58,279 nt of DNA, taken from the NCBI GenBank assembly GCA_937981355.1, contig CALJPD010000002.1, positions 1-58,279 on the forward strand, in the 5' to 3' direction. Positions 48,116-57,100 of the stretch are shown here, one piece after another. This DNA comes from an uncultured Candidatus Saccharibacteria bacterium. GTDB taxonomy: Bacteria; Patescibacteriota; Saccharimonadia; Saccharimonadales; Saccharimonadaceae. Position 1 is the first letter of the stretch; each line of letters opens with the position of its first letter. Below the pieces are notes generated by a model that worked only from the letters and a program-made list of their open reading frames with translations, was not told the origin of the DNA and ran no database searches. A program made the translations under genes and the position numbers.

Positions 48116-49552
48116 ATGCCGTCAAAAAATACGAAATTTTATAGTCTCATTCTCATCGGCCTCGATTTTGTTGTGCTGATGGCGGTGTTTTTCATCGCAT
48201 ACTATGTCCGCACGCAAATCGATCACCGTGATTTGCTCCATACTGTCTATGCCAGCGACTACTTGCTCGGCTTCGTCGTCATTGCGCCAGTGTGGATTAT
48301 TCTCTATGCCTCGCTTGGGCTCTATAGCGCGAGCGTCTATAGCCGGCGACTCGTCGAATGGGGGCGACTGCTGCTTGGGACATTCATGGGTATTCTGCTG
48401 GTAATCGGCTGGGAGTACGGCACACGAATGTATATCTTTCCAGCCCGCTTGGTAGCAATGTATGTCTTTCTTGGTTCGTTCTTAGCAATTGGCACTGTGC
48501 GCGAATTGTTTCGCCTCACACGAAGTTGGCTCTTCCAGTACAACCATGGTGTGAACCGTGTGATGGTAATCGGGACATCACTGGCAACACGAGACATCGC
48601 TGAGTCGATCTCGACCACCTACAAATCAGGTTTTCGTGTTGTGGCAATGGCTGGCCCCAAGCGCTTTGTGCCACCTGGACTCGATGTTGTTCATTTTGCA
48701 TCACTCGACCCTGCCCTTATGCAAATCAAAGAGCTCAAGATCGACACCATTATCCAAACCAACCTCTACGAAAACGAGGAAAAGAATCAAAAAGTGCTTG
48801 GTGCCGCACAGGTCAACCATATCCAATACAACTTCATCCCTGGCGAGCCAGAATTTTATACTGGCAAAAACACCATCGATGTTTTTCTTGGCTACCCAAT
48901 GATTACCGTTAGTCAAACACCACTCATTGGCTGGGGAGAAATCGCAAAGCGGATTTTCGACACAATTATTTCTGGCATACTGCTCATTGCCCTTGCCCCG
49001 CTTTTTGTACTCCTTATCATTATGCAAAAGATCTTTAACCCCGGGCCAGCATTTTATATCTCAAAGCGCCTCAGCCGCTACTCCGAGCCGATCCAGCTCA
49101 TCAAGTTCCGTAGTATGGGCGCACAGTATGGCAAGCAAGACGCAGCTGATGAATTCCGTGCAATGGGTCGCGATGACCTGGCTGAAGAGTATGAAAAAAA
49201 TCGCAAGGTCGAGCACGACCCACGCATCACGCGCTTTGGCAATTTTTTGCGGGCAACATCGCTTGACGAATTACCCCAGATTTTCAACGTCTTTCGTGGC
49301 GATTTGAGCTTGGTCGGGCCGCGGCCAATTCTACCCCAAGAAGTAAAGTTCAGCTCAGCCCGCACAGCACTCCTGCACAGTGTAAAGTCTGGGGTGACGG
49401 GCTTATGGCAGGTGTCTGGGCGCTCAAACCTGAGCTTCGATGAGCGAATTGAGCTTGAGCTATTTTATGCCCAAAACTGGAGCTTCTGGCTGGACATCAA
49501 GATCCTATTCAAGACGATCGGCGTGGTGCTACGCAAGACAGGCGCAAAATAA
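48116..49552 (+). CDS. Polyprenyl glycosylphosphotransferase (WbaP/CpsE-type)
   Basis: This membrane enzyme puts the first sugar-1-phosphate on undecaprenyl phosphate to start a glycan. The 478-aa product has four N-terminal membrane segments, a CoA-binding-like/NAD-binding fold (NRVMVIGTSLATRDIAE), a fifth segment (IISGILLIALAPLFVLLII) and the catalytic domain: NPGPAFYISKRLSRYSEPIQLIKFRSM, GRFLRATSLDELPQIFNVFRGDLSLVGPRP in similar form, and SGVTGLWQVSGRS. All bacterial sugar transferase marks are present. The sugar is unknown. Confidence 0.93.
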   Translation: MPSKNTKFYSLILIGLDFVVLMAVFFIAYYVRTQIDHRDLLHTVYASDYLLGFVVIAPVWIILYASLGLYSASVYSRRLVEWGRLLLGTFMGILLVIGWEYGTRMYIFPARLVAMYVFLGSFLAIGTVRELFRLTRSWLFQYNHGVNRVMVIGTSLATRDIAESISTTYKSGFRVVAMAGPKRFVPPGLDVVHFASLDPALMQIKELKIDTIIQTNLYENEEKNQKVLGAAQVNHIQYNFIPGEPEFYTGKNTIDVFLGYPMITVSQTPLIGWGEIAKRIFDTIISGILLIALAPLFVLLIIMQKIFNPGPAFYISKRLSRYSEPIQLIKFRSMGAQYGKQDAADEFRAMGRDDLAEEYEKNRKVEHDPRITRFGNFLRATSLDELPQIFNVFRGDLSLVGPRPILPQEVKFSSARTALLHSVKSGVTGLWQVSGRSNLSFDERIELELFYAQNWSFWLDIKILFKTIGVVLRKTGAK

Positions 49553-49843
49553 ACGACATATTGTTATAGAGCTAAAGTAAGAGAGAATAACCTCAATAGG
49601 CTGTTTCTTGTTTAGATTCCAAACCACACTATCTTTTGATAGATTTGTTCTACTCCATCTACTGGAATACTTTTGTTTATTAGTTTTCATAACAAACTGT
49701 CATCTTTAATATAAAAGATTAATAGTGGAAGGTGTCGATGTTTTATAACATCTCTAAGAAAATAGTAGAAGTGTGGGACAGAAAATCGCAATAATAAGCC
49801 GTCGGACTTGGGCACTGCCCACAAAAAAGCGCGTAACCCTCAG
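49553..49843. other. Gene-free A+T-rich gap
   Basis: The 291-nt gap between the convergent transferase and GT4 genes has no credible coding frame and no strong terminator hairpin that I can see. Confidence 0.5.
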
Positions 49844-50968
49844 TTATTTTATTATCTGGTCACGCACTACCTTGCGTAGCTTGGTTAGAAATAGCGTCTT
49901 ATCAAAACGCTGTGCGGTGCGACGCAAGACCGTCGGATCAAAGGTTCGTTTCTCGGCCTGCTCAATTGCTTTAGCAACGCTGATACTTGTCTGTCGGTCA
50001 AATAGCACACCCACTTCGGGTGACGTCACGATATCTGTTGTCCCGCCACGCGCTAAGCCAATCACTGGCGCACCAGCCGCTAGCGCTTCAACACTGACAA
50101 TTCCAAAGTCTTCCTCTGCTGGATAGATAAAGCCACGTGCTGTTGTAATGGCCTTCTCATACTCGGCATCGCTCGCATCGCCGAAGCGATCGGTGCGGAA
50201 CTCAACTGTTGGACCAGCCAGATCAACGAGCCTATTGTGTGCGGGGCCATTACCAAAGACGATCAGCTTCTTGCCAAGCTTCGTCGCTGCCGTGACTGCC
50301 AAGTCGTACCGCTTGTATGGCAACTGCCGGCCAATCGTCACATAATGATCACCCCGCTTGGCAGCAGGCGTAAACCGGCTTATATCTACCGGTGGATGGA
50401 TGACGATACTATTTCGATTGTAATATTTTTTAATGCGCTGTTGCGTCTCGGTAGAGTTTGCCAAGAAAACATCGACTTGCCGAGCCGCTTGAAGGTCTAG
50501 CTTGCGCTGGTGTGGCACCATGAGTGGCATGAGTGTGCGAATGAGTGGATTAAGGTTACCATAGCCTGGATCGCGCCGATATTCATCGTAGTGACTCCAG
50601 TAGTATCGTGGTGGTGTGTGGCAGTAGTTGATGATGACTTGGCCAGGCCGCGTCTTTCTCACTTGGTGACCATGCATGTATGAGCTGGTGAGGATGATAT
50701 CAAACTCACGCAAATCAAGTCGCCGCATCGCTTTAACAGCCAGTGTTGGAAACAGCTTATAATACGTGCGCACCTTGCGCGGGATTTTTTGCAAAAACGA
50801 CGGCCGAACATCAAGCTCAGCAAAGGCTGGCATTTTGTCCTCATTATACATTGCGGTATAGATCGGTGCATCCGGAAAAGCTTCGTGCATGGCCAACACG
50901 ACATTCTCAGCACCACCCATTGTTGTCAAGAAGTCGCAGACAATGGCAATTTTGGGTTGTTTACTCAT
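49844..50968 (-). CDS. GT4 family glycosyltransferase
   Basis: A 374-aa cytoplasmic or membrane-associated retaining transferase of the GT-B fold. IVCDFLTTMGGAENVVLAMHEAFPDAPIYT gives the N-terminal donor/acceptor loop, FLANSTETQQRIKKYYNRNSIVIHPPVD the hinge, and YVTIGRQLPYKRYDLAVTAATKL, then PAEEDFGIVSVEALAAGAPVIGLARGG the E-x7-E motif of GT4. It likely extends the lipid-linked glycan. Its ATG lies 6 nt after TACACT and 39 nt after the glmS stop. Confidence 0.93.
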   Translation of the reverse strand: MSKQPKIAIVCDFLTTMGGAENVVLAMHEAFPDAPIYTAMYNEDKMPAFAELDVRPSFLQKIPRKVRTYYKLFPTLAVKAMRRLDLREFDIILTSSYMHGHQVRKTRPGQVIINYCHTPPRYYWSHYDEYRRDPGYGNLNPLIRTLMPLMVPHQRKLDLQAARQVDVFLANSTETQQRIKKYYNRNSIVIHPPVDISRFTPAAKRGDHYVTIGRQLPYKRYDLAVTAATKLGKKLIVFGNGPAHNRLVDLAGPTVEFRTDRFGDASDAEYEKAITTARGFIYPAEEDFGIVSVEALAAGAPVIGLARGGTTDIVTSPEVGVLFDRQTSISVAKAIEQAEKRTFDPTVLRRTAQRFDKTLFLTKLRKVVRDQIIK

Positions 50969-50974
50969 AGTATC

Positions 50975-50980
50975 AGTGTA
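50975..50980 (-). promoter_or_regulatory. -10 box of the GT4 gene (leaderless)
   Basis: TACACT on the minus strand with 6 nt to the ATG at 50968. Confidence 0.6.
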
Positions 50981-51007
50981 GCGCAAAGGAGAGATTTTAC
51001 CTATACC

Positions 51008-52834
51008 TTACTCCACCGTCACACTCTTGGCAAGATTGCGCGGCTGGTCGACGTCGTGCCCCCGTTCCACTGCCATGTAGTAAGCAAGAAGCTGTGATAT
51101 AACATTAAACAAAATTGGCGTGAGGTGCTGCAGCTTAGTTGCAACACGCACCACTGTCTCGGCAGGGACGCGTTTATCCGTATCGGTAATAACAATTGCA
51201 TGAGCACCACGTGCATTCATCTCTATCAAATTACTCTGCGATTTTTCGTACAGCCAGTTGTCCTGCAAATAACACACTTCGAAGAAATGATCGTCGATCA
51301 GGGCAATTGGCCCATGCTTGAGCTCACCTGCTGCATAGGCTTCAGCATGAATATAGCTTACCTCCTTAAGCTTAAGTGCACCCTCAAGTGCAGCTGGGTA
51401 GAGTGTATCGCGACCAATATAGAGCGCATGATTATAGTGAGCATAATTATGTGCGATATCTTTGACGCTATCAGCCTGCTTAGCCAGCGTCTTTTCGATC
51501 TCGGCTGGTAGCATCTCAAGCTCGTTGATAAACTCACCTATCAGCTGTGGGTTTGTTCCCTTGGCTGCTGCGAGCATCAGGCCAAAGATTGTCATTGCGG
51601 CCACTTGCGAAGTAAAGGCCTTGGTGCTGGCCACACTGATCTCTGCCCCCACGTGTACATATACTCCACCGTCAACTTCGCGGGCAATCGTGCTCCCCAC
51701 TGCATTGACGACGCCAAGGCACGTCACACCCCGTCGCTTAAGTTCCGTCAGACAGGCCAATGTATCGGCCGTCTCACCACTCTGACTCACAATGAGCGCA
51801 ACGGTATGCTCGGGGATGTTATATGCTCGGTAGCGTAGCTCACTAGCAATCTCCACACTCACTGTCACATCATCAGTCAGTTGCTCAATAAAATAACTAG
51901 CCTGCATTCCCGCAAAATACGCCGTGCCACAGCCCACAATCATCACATGCTTGATCTGCCGCAATTCAGCATCACTTAAGTCTATGCCGCCTAGCCGGGC
52001 ATAGCGCTGCGCGGCAATCACGCGCCCAGCCAGCGTTGCCGCAAGGCTAGTCGGCTGCTCAAATATTTCTTTGAGGAGAAAGTGGTCGTACCCCTGTTTT
52101 TGAATAGCTTGCAAATCCATCTCTAGTGTCTCTACTTGCACATCGACCACTTGCGAATCAGTCGTTTGGAGCTCAAGGCCAGTGCGGGTGCAGCGCCCTA
52201 CTTCGCCATCGTGCAGATAGACCACTTGGTTGGTATACCCCACCAAGGCCGATGCATCACTGGCAATGTACGTTTCGCCATCGCCCAACCCAACAATGAG
52301 TGGACTACCCTTGCGGGCCACAATGATTTCGTCAGGGTTATCGGCTTGGACGACCGCCAAGCCGTATGTGCCCACCACCATTTTGAGCGCACCTCGCACT
52401 GCCGCTAGGAGATCTGGTGCTTGTTTGTGTAGGTAGTCAATGAGCGCCGTCAATACCTCGGTGTCAGTATCACTCTTAAATTCATACTCGTGCGCTGCAA
52501 GCATCGTCTTGAGCGCCTGATAGTTCTCGATAATGCCATTATGTACAACGTAGATCTGCCCCACCTGATGTGGGTGGGCATTGCGTTTGCTCGGTGCACC
52601 GTGGGTTGCCCAGCGAGTGTGACCAATGCCAACCGTATCAGTCGTCTTGTGGCGAGCTGTAAGCTCATTCAGCGCAGCCACCTTGCCTTTCGTTCGGAGT
52701 AACGTTGGCGCAGCATCCTTGTCGAGTGTAACAATACCAGCACTATCATATCCGCGATATTCAAGCCGCTTGAGCTCCGTCAGCAGTACACCCTGCGCTG
52801 GCCGCGTTCCGATATATCCAACTATTCCACACAT
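51008..52834 (-). CDS. glmS: Glutamine-fructose-6-phosphate aminotransferase (isomerizing)
   Basis: GlmS makes glucosamine-6-phosphate, the first committed step to UDP-GlcNAc for peptidoglycan and glycans. The 608-aa product has the Ntn glutaminase domain with Cys2 (MCGIVGYIG), RWATHG and the D/N residues, and two SIS domains (ERIASELRYR-like region, SQSGETADTLACL, STKAFTSQV) ending in AKSVTVE. GAGGAAAGGA precedes the ATG. No glmS ribozyme is seen: the leader is too short and there is no conserved core next to the start. Confidence 0.97.
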   Translation of the reverse strand: MCGIVGYIGTRPAQGVLLTELKRLEYRGYDSAGIVTLDKDAAPTLLRTKGKVAALNELTARHKTTDTVGIGHTRWATHGAPSKRNAHPHQVGQIYVVHNGIIENYQALKTMLAAHEYEFKSDTDTEVLTALIDYLHKQAPDLLAAVRGALKMVVGTYGLAVVQADNPDEIIVARKGSPLIVGLGDGETYIASDASALVGYTNQVVYLHDGEVGRCTRTGLELQTTDSQVVDVQVETLEMDLQAIQKQGYDHFLLKEIFEQPTSLAATLAGRVIAAQRYARLGGIDLSDAELRQIKHVMIVGCGTAYFAGMQASYFIEQLTDDVTVSVEIASELRYRAYNIPEHTVALIVSQSGETADTLACLTELKRRGVTCLGVVNAVGSTIAREVDGGVYVHVGAEISVASTKAFTSQVAAMTIFGLMLAAAKGTNPQLIGEFINELEMLPAEIEKTLAKQADSVKDIAHNYAHYNHALYIGRDTLYPAALEGALKLKEVSYIHAEAYAAGELKHGPIALIDDHFFEVCYLQDNWLYEKSQSNLIEMNARGAHAIVITDTDKRVPAETVVRVATKLQHLTPILFNVISQLLAYYMAVERGHDVDQPRNLAKSVTVE

Positions 52835-53117
52835 AGGTTTTTCCTTTCCTCTTGTATTATGACGCTATAGTCTTTGCCTTCTAGTGTACTCTCATTTTTA
52901 AATAATTTTGCAAGAATGTAAAAATTACAATGATTTTTCTCTGTTAGATTGTGTTGGCGTTTTTACATCAATAGCACTTTACCCATAAAAGATAGAGAAA
53001 AACGACAGAAAAAGCAAGAACGAATGCAGTGCTCATTCTCAGCAATAGTTAAGCCGATATGCTCATACTTATAGACGAAGATAATACGATATGTTCGACA
53101 TTTTTTCGACGAAGGGG

Positions 53118-53123
53118 TATACT
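53118..53123 (+). promoter_or_regulatory. -10 box of galE (leaderless)
   Basis: TATACT with 7 nt to the ATG at 53131. A TCGACA -35 box (53095-53100) lies 17 nt upstream. Confidence 0.65.
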
Positions 53124-53130
53124 AAGTGGT

Positions 53131-54153
53131 ATGAGTAGAGAAACGATTTTAGTCACTGGTGGCGCTGGATATATTGGCAGCCACACCATTATCGAGCTTA
53201 TTGCGGCAGGATTTGGCGTCGTCGTTATTGACAACCTTGCCAATGCAAGCCACGAAAGTCTGCGACGTGTCGAAACAATTACCGGTACAACCATCCCCTT
53301 TGTCGAGGCAGATGTGCGCAACCGATCGGCACTCGATGCGATTTTTACTAAGTATGATATCAGTGCTGTCATTCACTTTGCTGGACTCAAGGCAGTTGGC
53401 GAGTCGGTTGAGAAACCGCTGGAATACTATGACTGCAATCTTAGCTCAACCTTCACCCTCTTAGCGGCAATGCGCCAACATAGAGTGCAGCAGCTTGTAT
53501 TCTCGAGCTCTGCGACGGTCTATGGCACACCAGAGTCATTGCCCCTCACTGAATCATCGCGCACTGGCACGGGCATTACCAATCCGTACGGCTGGACGAA
53601 ATATATGATCGAACAGATCATTCGTGACTATTGCACGGCTCACCCCGACTTCCAGGCAACTATCTTGCGCTACTTTAATCCAATTGGTGCCCATGCGTCA
53701 GGTATGATTGGCGAAGACCCAAATGGCATCCCTAATAATCTCCTACCTTATGTTGCACAAGTTGCCGTTGGAAAATTGCAAAGCGTTGGTGTATTTGGTG
53801 ATGACTACGACACGCCCGACGGCACTGGTGTGCGCGACTACATTCACGTCGTCGACCTTGCCAAGGGGCATGTGGCTGCCCTATCACACATGAAGCAAGG
53901 CGAGCACACCTATAACCTTGGCACTGGCCATGGTACCTCTGTTTTGGAGATCATTAGCGCCTTTGGCAAAGCGTGCAAACATGACATTCCATACGAGATA
54001 AAACCACGCCGGGCTGGTGATATTGCAGCTTGCTATGCCGACTGCAGCAAGGCACAGCAAGAGCTTGGTTGGTATGCAGAGCTGTCGATTGAGCAAGCCT
54101 GTGAAGACTCCTGGCGCTGGCAGTCTCATAACCCAAATGGGTATAAGAATTAA
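53131..54153 (+). CDS. galE: UDP-glucose 4-epimerase
   Basis: GalE interconverts UDP-glucose and UDP-galactose (or the GlcNAc/GalNAc pair) with bound NAD. The 340-aa product has GGAGYIGSH, the catalytic serine in SSSATVYG, YxxxK as YGWTKYMIE, YFNPIGAHASG and, late, the YADCSKAQQELGW segment, typical of GalE. The ATG at 53131 gives the proper N-terminal Rossmann strand. A hairpin terminator with the 18-nt sequence of the 39.7-kb palindrome follows. Confidence 0.95.
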   Translation: MSRETILVTGGAGYIGSHTIIELIAAGFGVVVIDNLANASHESLRRVETITGTTIPFVEADVRNRSALDAIFTKYDISAVIHFAGLKAVGESVEKPLEYYDCNLSSTFTLLAAMRQHRVQQLVFSSSATVYGTPESLPLTESSRTGTGITNPYGWTKYMIEQIIRDYCTAHPDFQATILRYFNPIGAHASGMIGEDPNGIPNNLLPYVAQVAVGKLQSVGVFGDDYDTPDGTGVRDYIHVVDLAKGHVAALSHMKQGEHTYNLGTGHGTSVLEIISAFGKACKHDIPYEIKPRRAGDIAACYADCSKAQQELGWYAELSIEQACEDSWRWQSHNPNGYKN

Positions 54154-54162
54154 AATTTAGAT

Positions 54163-54192
54163 AATACCCCATGAGGGTATTTTGCAATGAAC
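54163..54192 (+). terminator. Hairpin after galE sharing the palindrome half-site
   Basis: AATACCC / GGGTATT stem with loop CATGA and a T run (54163-54183), ten bases after the galE stop. Its 3' arm continues as GGGTATTTTGCAATGAAC, identical to the right arm of the 39694-39734 palindrome. Confidence 0.65.
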
Positions 54193-54346
54193 AAAATATT
54201 TATTACATCAAATTGAGCATACTATTTGTTCGTACTATAATTTTGCTGTTCAAAATATCGGTTTATTAACAATCTGTGCTTCTCGTGTGAACAATAAATG
54301 TATTCAGGCTGTTCTCGTCTGCCAAATGTAAATCTGCGGAAACAAA

Positions 54347-54375
54347 AAAACAGCCCACTATCTACGGGCTGTTTT
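54347..54375 (-). terminator. Terminator of the cytidylyltransferase gene
   Basis: AAAACAGCCC / GGGCTGTTTT, 10-bp stem with a 9-nt loop; on the minus strand it ends in a long T run. Located 39 nt after the stop codon at 54414. Confidence 0.8.
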
Positions 54376-54413
54376 CTAGTGCAAATAGCAAAAGTTAGCT
54401 TACTCGAGCAATT

Positions 54414-54845
54414 CTACTCTTGGCCAGTCGCTTGGTTGATCCGGGTTGAGGAATCTGGTTTGCCTTCGCCGGCGTCGAAGCGCATTTCTATGTTGTACTT
54501 TTTACACACTTCTGCTTCGGGAATAGCCTTCTCCGTGTCACGATCACCGCCGTTGGCAAAGATGAGTTGGTCGCCTGGATACTGGCCAGCAACCATCTCG
54601 AGTGATTTGATTTGTGTGGGATCTTCGTCGATCGATAGAATTACTTGATCAACACCTTTGAGGGCACGCATGAGACGCAGGCGATTGCTTTCGTTGAGGA
54701 TAATTTTACCTTTTTTCAGCAACTGCTGTTTGTCATTATTGACAATAACAATAAGTTTGTCGCCCATTGCGGCAGCTGCTTCGATCATATCGATATGCCC
54801 ACCATGGAGCGGGTTAAAATAACCACTGACAATTACTACTCGCAT
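54414..54845 (-). CDS. Cytidylyltransferase-like nucleotidyltransferase (RfaE/TagD type)
   Basis: A 143-aa enzyme of the HIGH-type nucleotidyltransferase superfamily. It has VSGYFNPLHGGHIDMIEAA (H-x-G-H as HGGH at about residues 14-17) and FANGGDRD near residue 97, the counterpart of the ISS..R region being short. Close relatives activate sugar phosphates or alditols (HldE C-terminus, TagD, ribitol/glycerol-3-P cytidylyltransferase). Which substrate applies cannot be told. It has AAGGAGA ahead of the ATG at 54845 and stands between galE and rmlB on the opposite strand. Confidence 0.85.
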   Translation of the reverse strand: MRVVIVSGYFNPLHGGHIDMIEAAAAMGDKLIVIVNNDKQQLLKKGKIILNESNRLRLMRALKGVDQVILSIDEDPTQIKSLEMVAGQYPGDQLIFANGGDRDTEKAIPEAEVCKKYNIEMRFDAGEGKPDSSTRINQATGQE

Positions 54846-54941
54846 TTATTACTATCTCCTTGTTGTTTACCATTAGAAAGCTTCTGTTGCTATATTATAC
54901 CATTACTCTTGTATATCTCGACACCATCCCCTATTTCACGC

Positions 54942-54947
54942 TATAAT
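54942..54947 (+). promoter_or_regulatory. -10 box of the rml operon (leaderless)
   Basis: TATAAT with 6 nt to the ATG at 54954. A TCGACA -35 box (54918-54923) lies 18 nt upstream, the same hexamer as for galE. Confidence 0.7.
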
Positions 54948-54953
54948 ACAGCT

Positions 54954-55964
54954 ATGACAAAACTGCTTATCACCGGTGGTGCGGGGTTCATTGGCTCGAA
55001 CTTCGTGCATTATACCGTTCATCACAAGCCGGAATATGAAATCACTGTCGTCGATAAGATGACATATGCTGCGAACCCGCACAACCTTGATGGAGTGCGC
55101 GAGCAGATCAACTTCGTGCAGGGCGATATTTGCAATGCCGAACTGATGGATCGCTTGATTGCCGAGACGGATATCGTTGTCCACTTTGCGGCGGAGAGTC
55201 ATAACGATAACTCACTGCGCGATCCAAAGCCTTTCCTCGACACCAACGTGTATGGCACATACACTATCTTGCAAGCAGTGCGTAACCACAACAAGCGCCT
55301 CCATCACATTAGCACCGATGAAGTGTTTGGCGATCTAGAATTGGACGATCCAAACCGCTTTACCGAGGAGACACCATACAATCCATCGAGCCCCTATTCA
55401 AGCACCAAGGCATCGAGCGATATGCTGGTGCGCGCCTGGATCCGCAGCTTTGGCGTGAAGGCGACGATTAGCAACTGCTCCAACAACTACGGCCCTCGCC
55501 AGCACATCGAGAAATTTATCCCACGGCAAATCACTAACATCCTAAGTGACATCAAACCAAAGCTCTATGGCACAGGCGAGCAGGTACGCGACTGGATTCA
55601 CGTTGATGACCACAACTCAGCAGTGCACTTGATTCTCGAGAAAGGCACGCTAGGCGACACCTATATCATTGGTGCAGACAACGACCACGTCAATAACAAA
55701 GCGGTGATTGAGATGATCTGCGACTTAATGGGTAAAGGTAAGGACTGGTATGAGCATGTCAACGATCGCCCCGGCCACGACATGCGCTACGCGATGGACT
55801 CGAGCAAGCTGCGCCGCGAGCTTGGCTGGCAACCACAATATACCGACCAAGATGGCATGGCTAACGGCCTACGTCAAACCATTGAGTGGTACACTACCAA
55901 CCGCGACTGGTGGCAAGCCCAAAAAGCCGCTGTAGAAGCAACCTACGCGAAGCAAGGACAATAA
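54954..55964 (+). CDS. rmlB: dTDP-glucose 4,6-dehydratase
   Basis: RmlB makes dTDP-4-keto-6-deoxyglucose in dTDP-rhamnose synthesis. The 336-aa product has GGAGFIGSNFVHY, HFAAESHNDNS (typical HFAAESHVDxS), STDEVFGDL with the catalytic T-D-E, YSSTKASSD (Y-x3-K), NCSNNYGPRQHIEKFIPRQ and RDWIHVDDHNSAV. It opens the operon rmlB-nudix-rmlC-rmlD. In the segment between the starting strand and ATG, upstream in-frame codons exist but are excluded by the leaderless promoter. Confidence 0.96.
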   Translation: MTKLLITGGAGFIGSNFVHYTVHHKPEYEITVVDKMTYAANPHNLDGVREQINFVQGDICNAELMDRLIAETDIVVHFAAESHNDNSLRDPKPFLDTNVYGTYTILQAVRNHNKRLHHISTDEVFGDLELDDPNRFTEETPYNPSSPYSSTKASSDMLVRAWIRSFGVKATISNCSNNYGPRQHIEKFIPRQITNILSDIKPKLYGTGEQVRDWIHVDDHNSAVHLILEKGTLGDTYIIGADNDHVNNKAVIEMICDLMGKGKDWYEHVNDRPGHDMRYAMDSSKLRRELGWQPQYTDQDGMANGLRQTIEWYTTNRDWWQAQKAAVEATYAKQGQ

Positions 55965-55968
55965 GCCA

Positions 55969-56517
55969 ATGCCTGACACTCCCAGTAAAACTCGCGTGAG
56001 TAGCAAGATCGCCTATCAAAACCCCTGGATCACCATCCACGAAGACCAAACACGCGACCGCGCAGGTAACTTGGGAATATACGGCTATATGGAGTCGCGA
56101 AACTCGTGTATGGTCATCGCTGTCGACGAGCATGAGCGAATCTACCTGGTGCGCGGCTTCCGTTATCCATCGCAGAGCTTTGGCTGGGAATTGCCTGGTG
56201 GCGGTGGTGACGGCGAGGATCTGCTCACCGCCTCCAAGCGTGAGCTAGAGGAAGAGACTGGTATTGTTGCCCAGTCGTGGGAGAAGCTCGGTGAAGCATA
56301 TGTGTGCAACGGCCTAATGACAGAGAAAATGGCGGTGTGCTTGGCACGAGACCTGTCTTTTGGCGGCAACAAAGAACAATCAGATGAAGTATTTAGCGAT
56401 ATGCGGTTCTTCACTCATGAGGAGATTAACCAGCTTATTACCCAAGGCGATATTAACGACTGCCAGACACTAGCTGGCCTCCATTATTATCATATATGGC
56501 GAAAGGAGAACGCATGA
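55969..56517 (+). CDS. Nudix hydrolase (ADP-ribose/sugar-nucleotide pyrophosphatase type)
   Basis: A 182-aa Nudix enzyme. ARVSSKIAYQNPWITIHEDQ-like N-terminus and RGFRYPSQSFGWELPGGGGDGEDLLTASKRELEEETGI give the ADPRase-type domain with a full Nudix box (about residues 76-98). It starts 4 nt after the rmlB stop and overlaps rmlC by ATGA, so it belongs to the rhamnose operon; it may control a sugar-nucleotide pool. It sits where many operons carry rmlA, but it is not a nucleotidyltransferase. Confidence 0.88.
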   Translation: MPDTPSKTRVSSKIAYQNPWITIHEDQTRDRAGNLGIYGYMESRNSCMVIAVDEHERIYLVRGFRYPSQSFGWELPGGGGDGEDLLTASKRELEEETGIVAQSWEKLGEAYVCNGLMTEKMAVCLARDLSFGGNKEQSDEVFSDMRFFTHEEINQLITQGDINDCQTLAGLHYYHIWRKENA

Positions 56518-57083
56518 ATTTCGACCCATCAAGCTATAACGACCTTACCGTGACTGAATCGCCAATTCCAGGGCTATTCGTCATTAAACTGCCTGTCCAT
56601 GGTGACAACCGTGGGTGGTTCAAAGAAAATTACCAGAAGGAGAAGATGGAAGCGCTGGGGCTACCTGCCTTTGCCATTGTACAAAACAATATCAGCTTCA
56701 ATGACAAAGCTGGTGCAACACGTGGGCTACACGCCGAGCCCTGGAACAAGTTCATTAGTACCGCGAATGGCCGCGTGTTCGGTGCATGGTGTGATGCGCG
56801 CCAAGGCCCAACCTTTGGCCACACATTCTCTGTAGAAATTAATCCTGGCACAGCGGTGTTCGTGCCCAAAGGCGTGGCAAATGGTTACCAGACACTAGAC
56901 GATAATGTGGCATATACCTACCTGGTTGACGCCCACTGGTCACCAGATGCGCAGTATACCTTTGTTAACCTCTTTGACCCAGCGCTAGATATTGCGTGGC
57001 CACTTGGCAAAGATCAGGCGATCATCTCTGACAAAGATGCTGCGCACCCACTCCTGCGCGACGTACAGCCAATGGAATTATAA
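56514..57083 (+). CDS. rmlC: dTDP-4-dehydrorhamnose 3,5-epimerase-like protein
   Basis: RmlC epimerises C3 and C5 of the keto sugar. The 189-aa cupin-fold product has PVHGDNRGWFKENY (family D-x-RG), GATRGLHAEPWNKFISTANGRVFGAWCDAR (the catalytic-His and lysine region, though RGLH-A-E differs from the usual RGLHFQ), and GVANGYQTLDDNVAYTYLV (typical GFxHGF is here GVANGYQ). These changes are at key places, so activity on the standard substrate is not certain. AAAGGAG precedes the ATG at 56514. Confidence 0.85.
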   Translation: MNFDPSSYNDLTVTESPIPGLFVIKLPVHGDNRGWFKENYQKEKMEALGLPAFAIVQNNISFNDKAGATRGLHAEPWNKFISTANGRVFGAWCDARQGPTFGHTFSVEINPGTAVFVPKGVANGYQTLDDNVAYTYLVDAHWSPDAQYTFVNLFDPALDIAWPLGKDQAIISDKDAAHPLLRDVQPMEL

Positions 57084-57100
57084 AAAGAAAGGAAGCGTGC

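Noticed and set aside
52835..53058. Possible glmS ribozyme
   Set aside because: The glmS leader has a normal Shine-Dalgarno site and no recognisable conserved ribozyme core; the region is simply A+T-rich.
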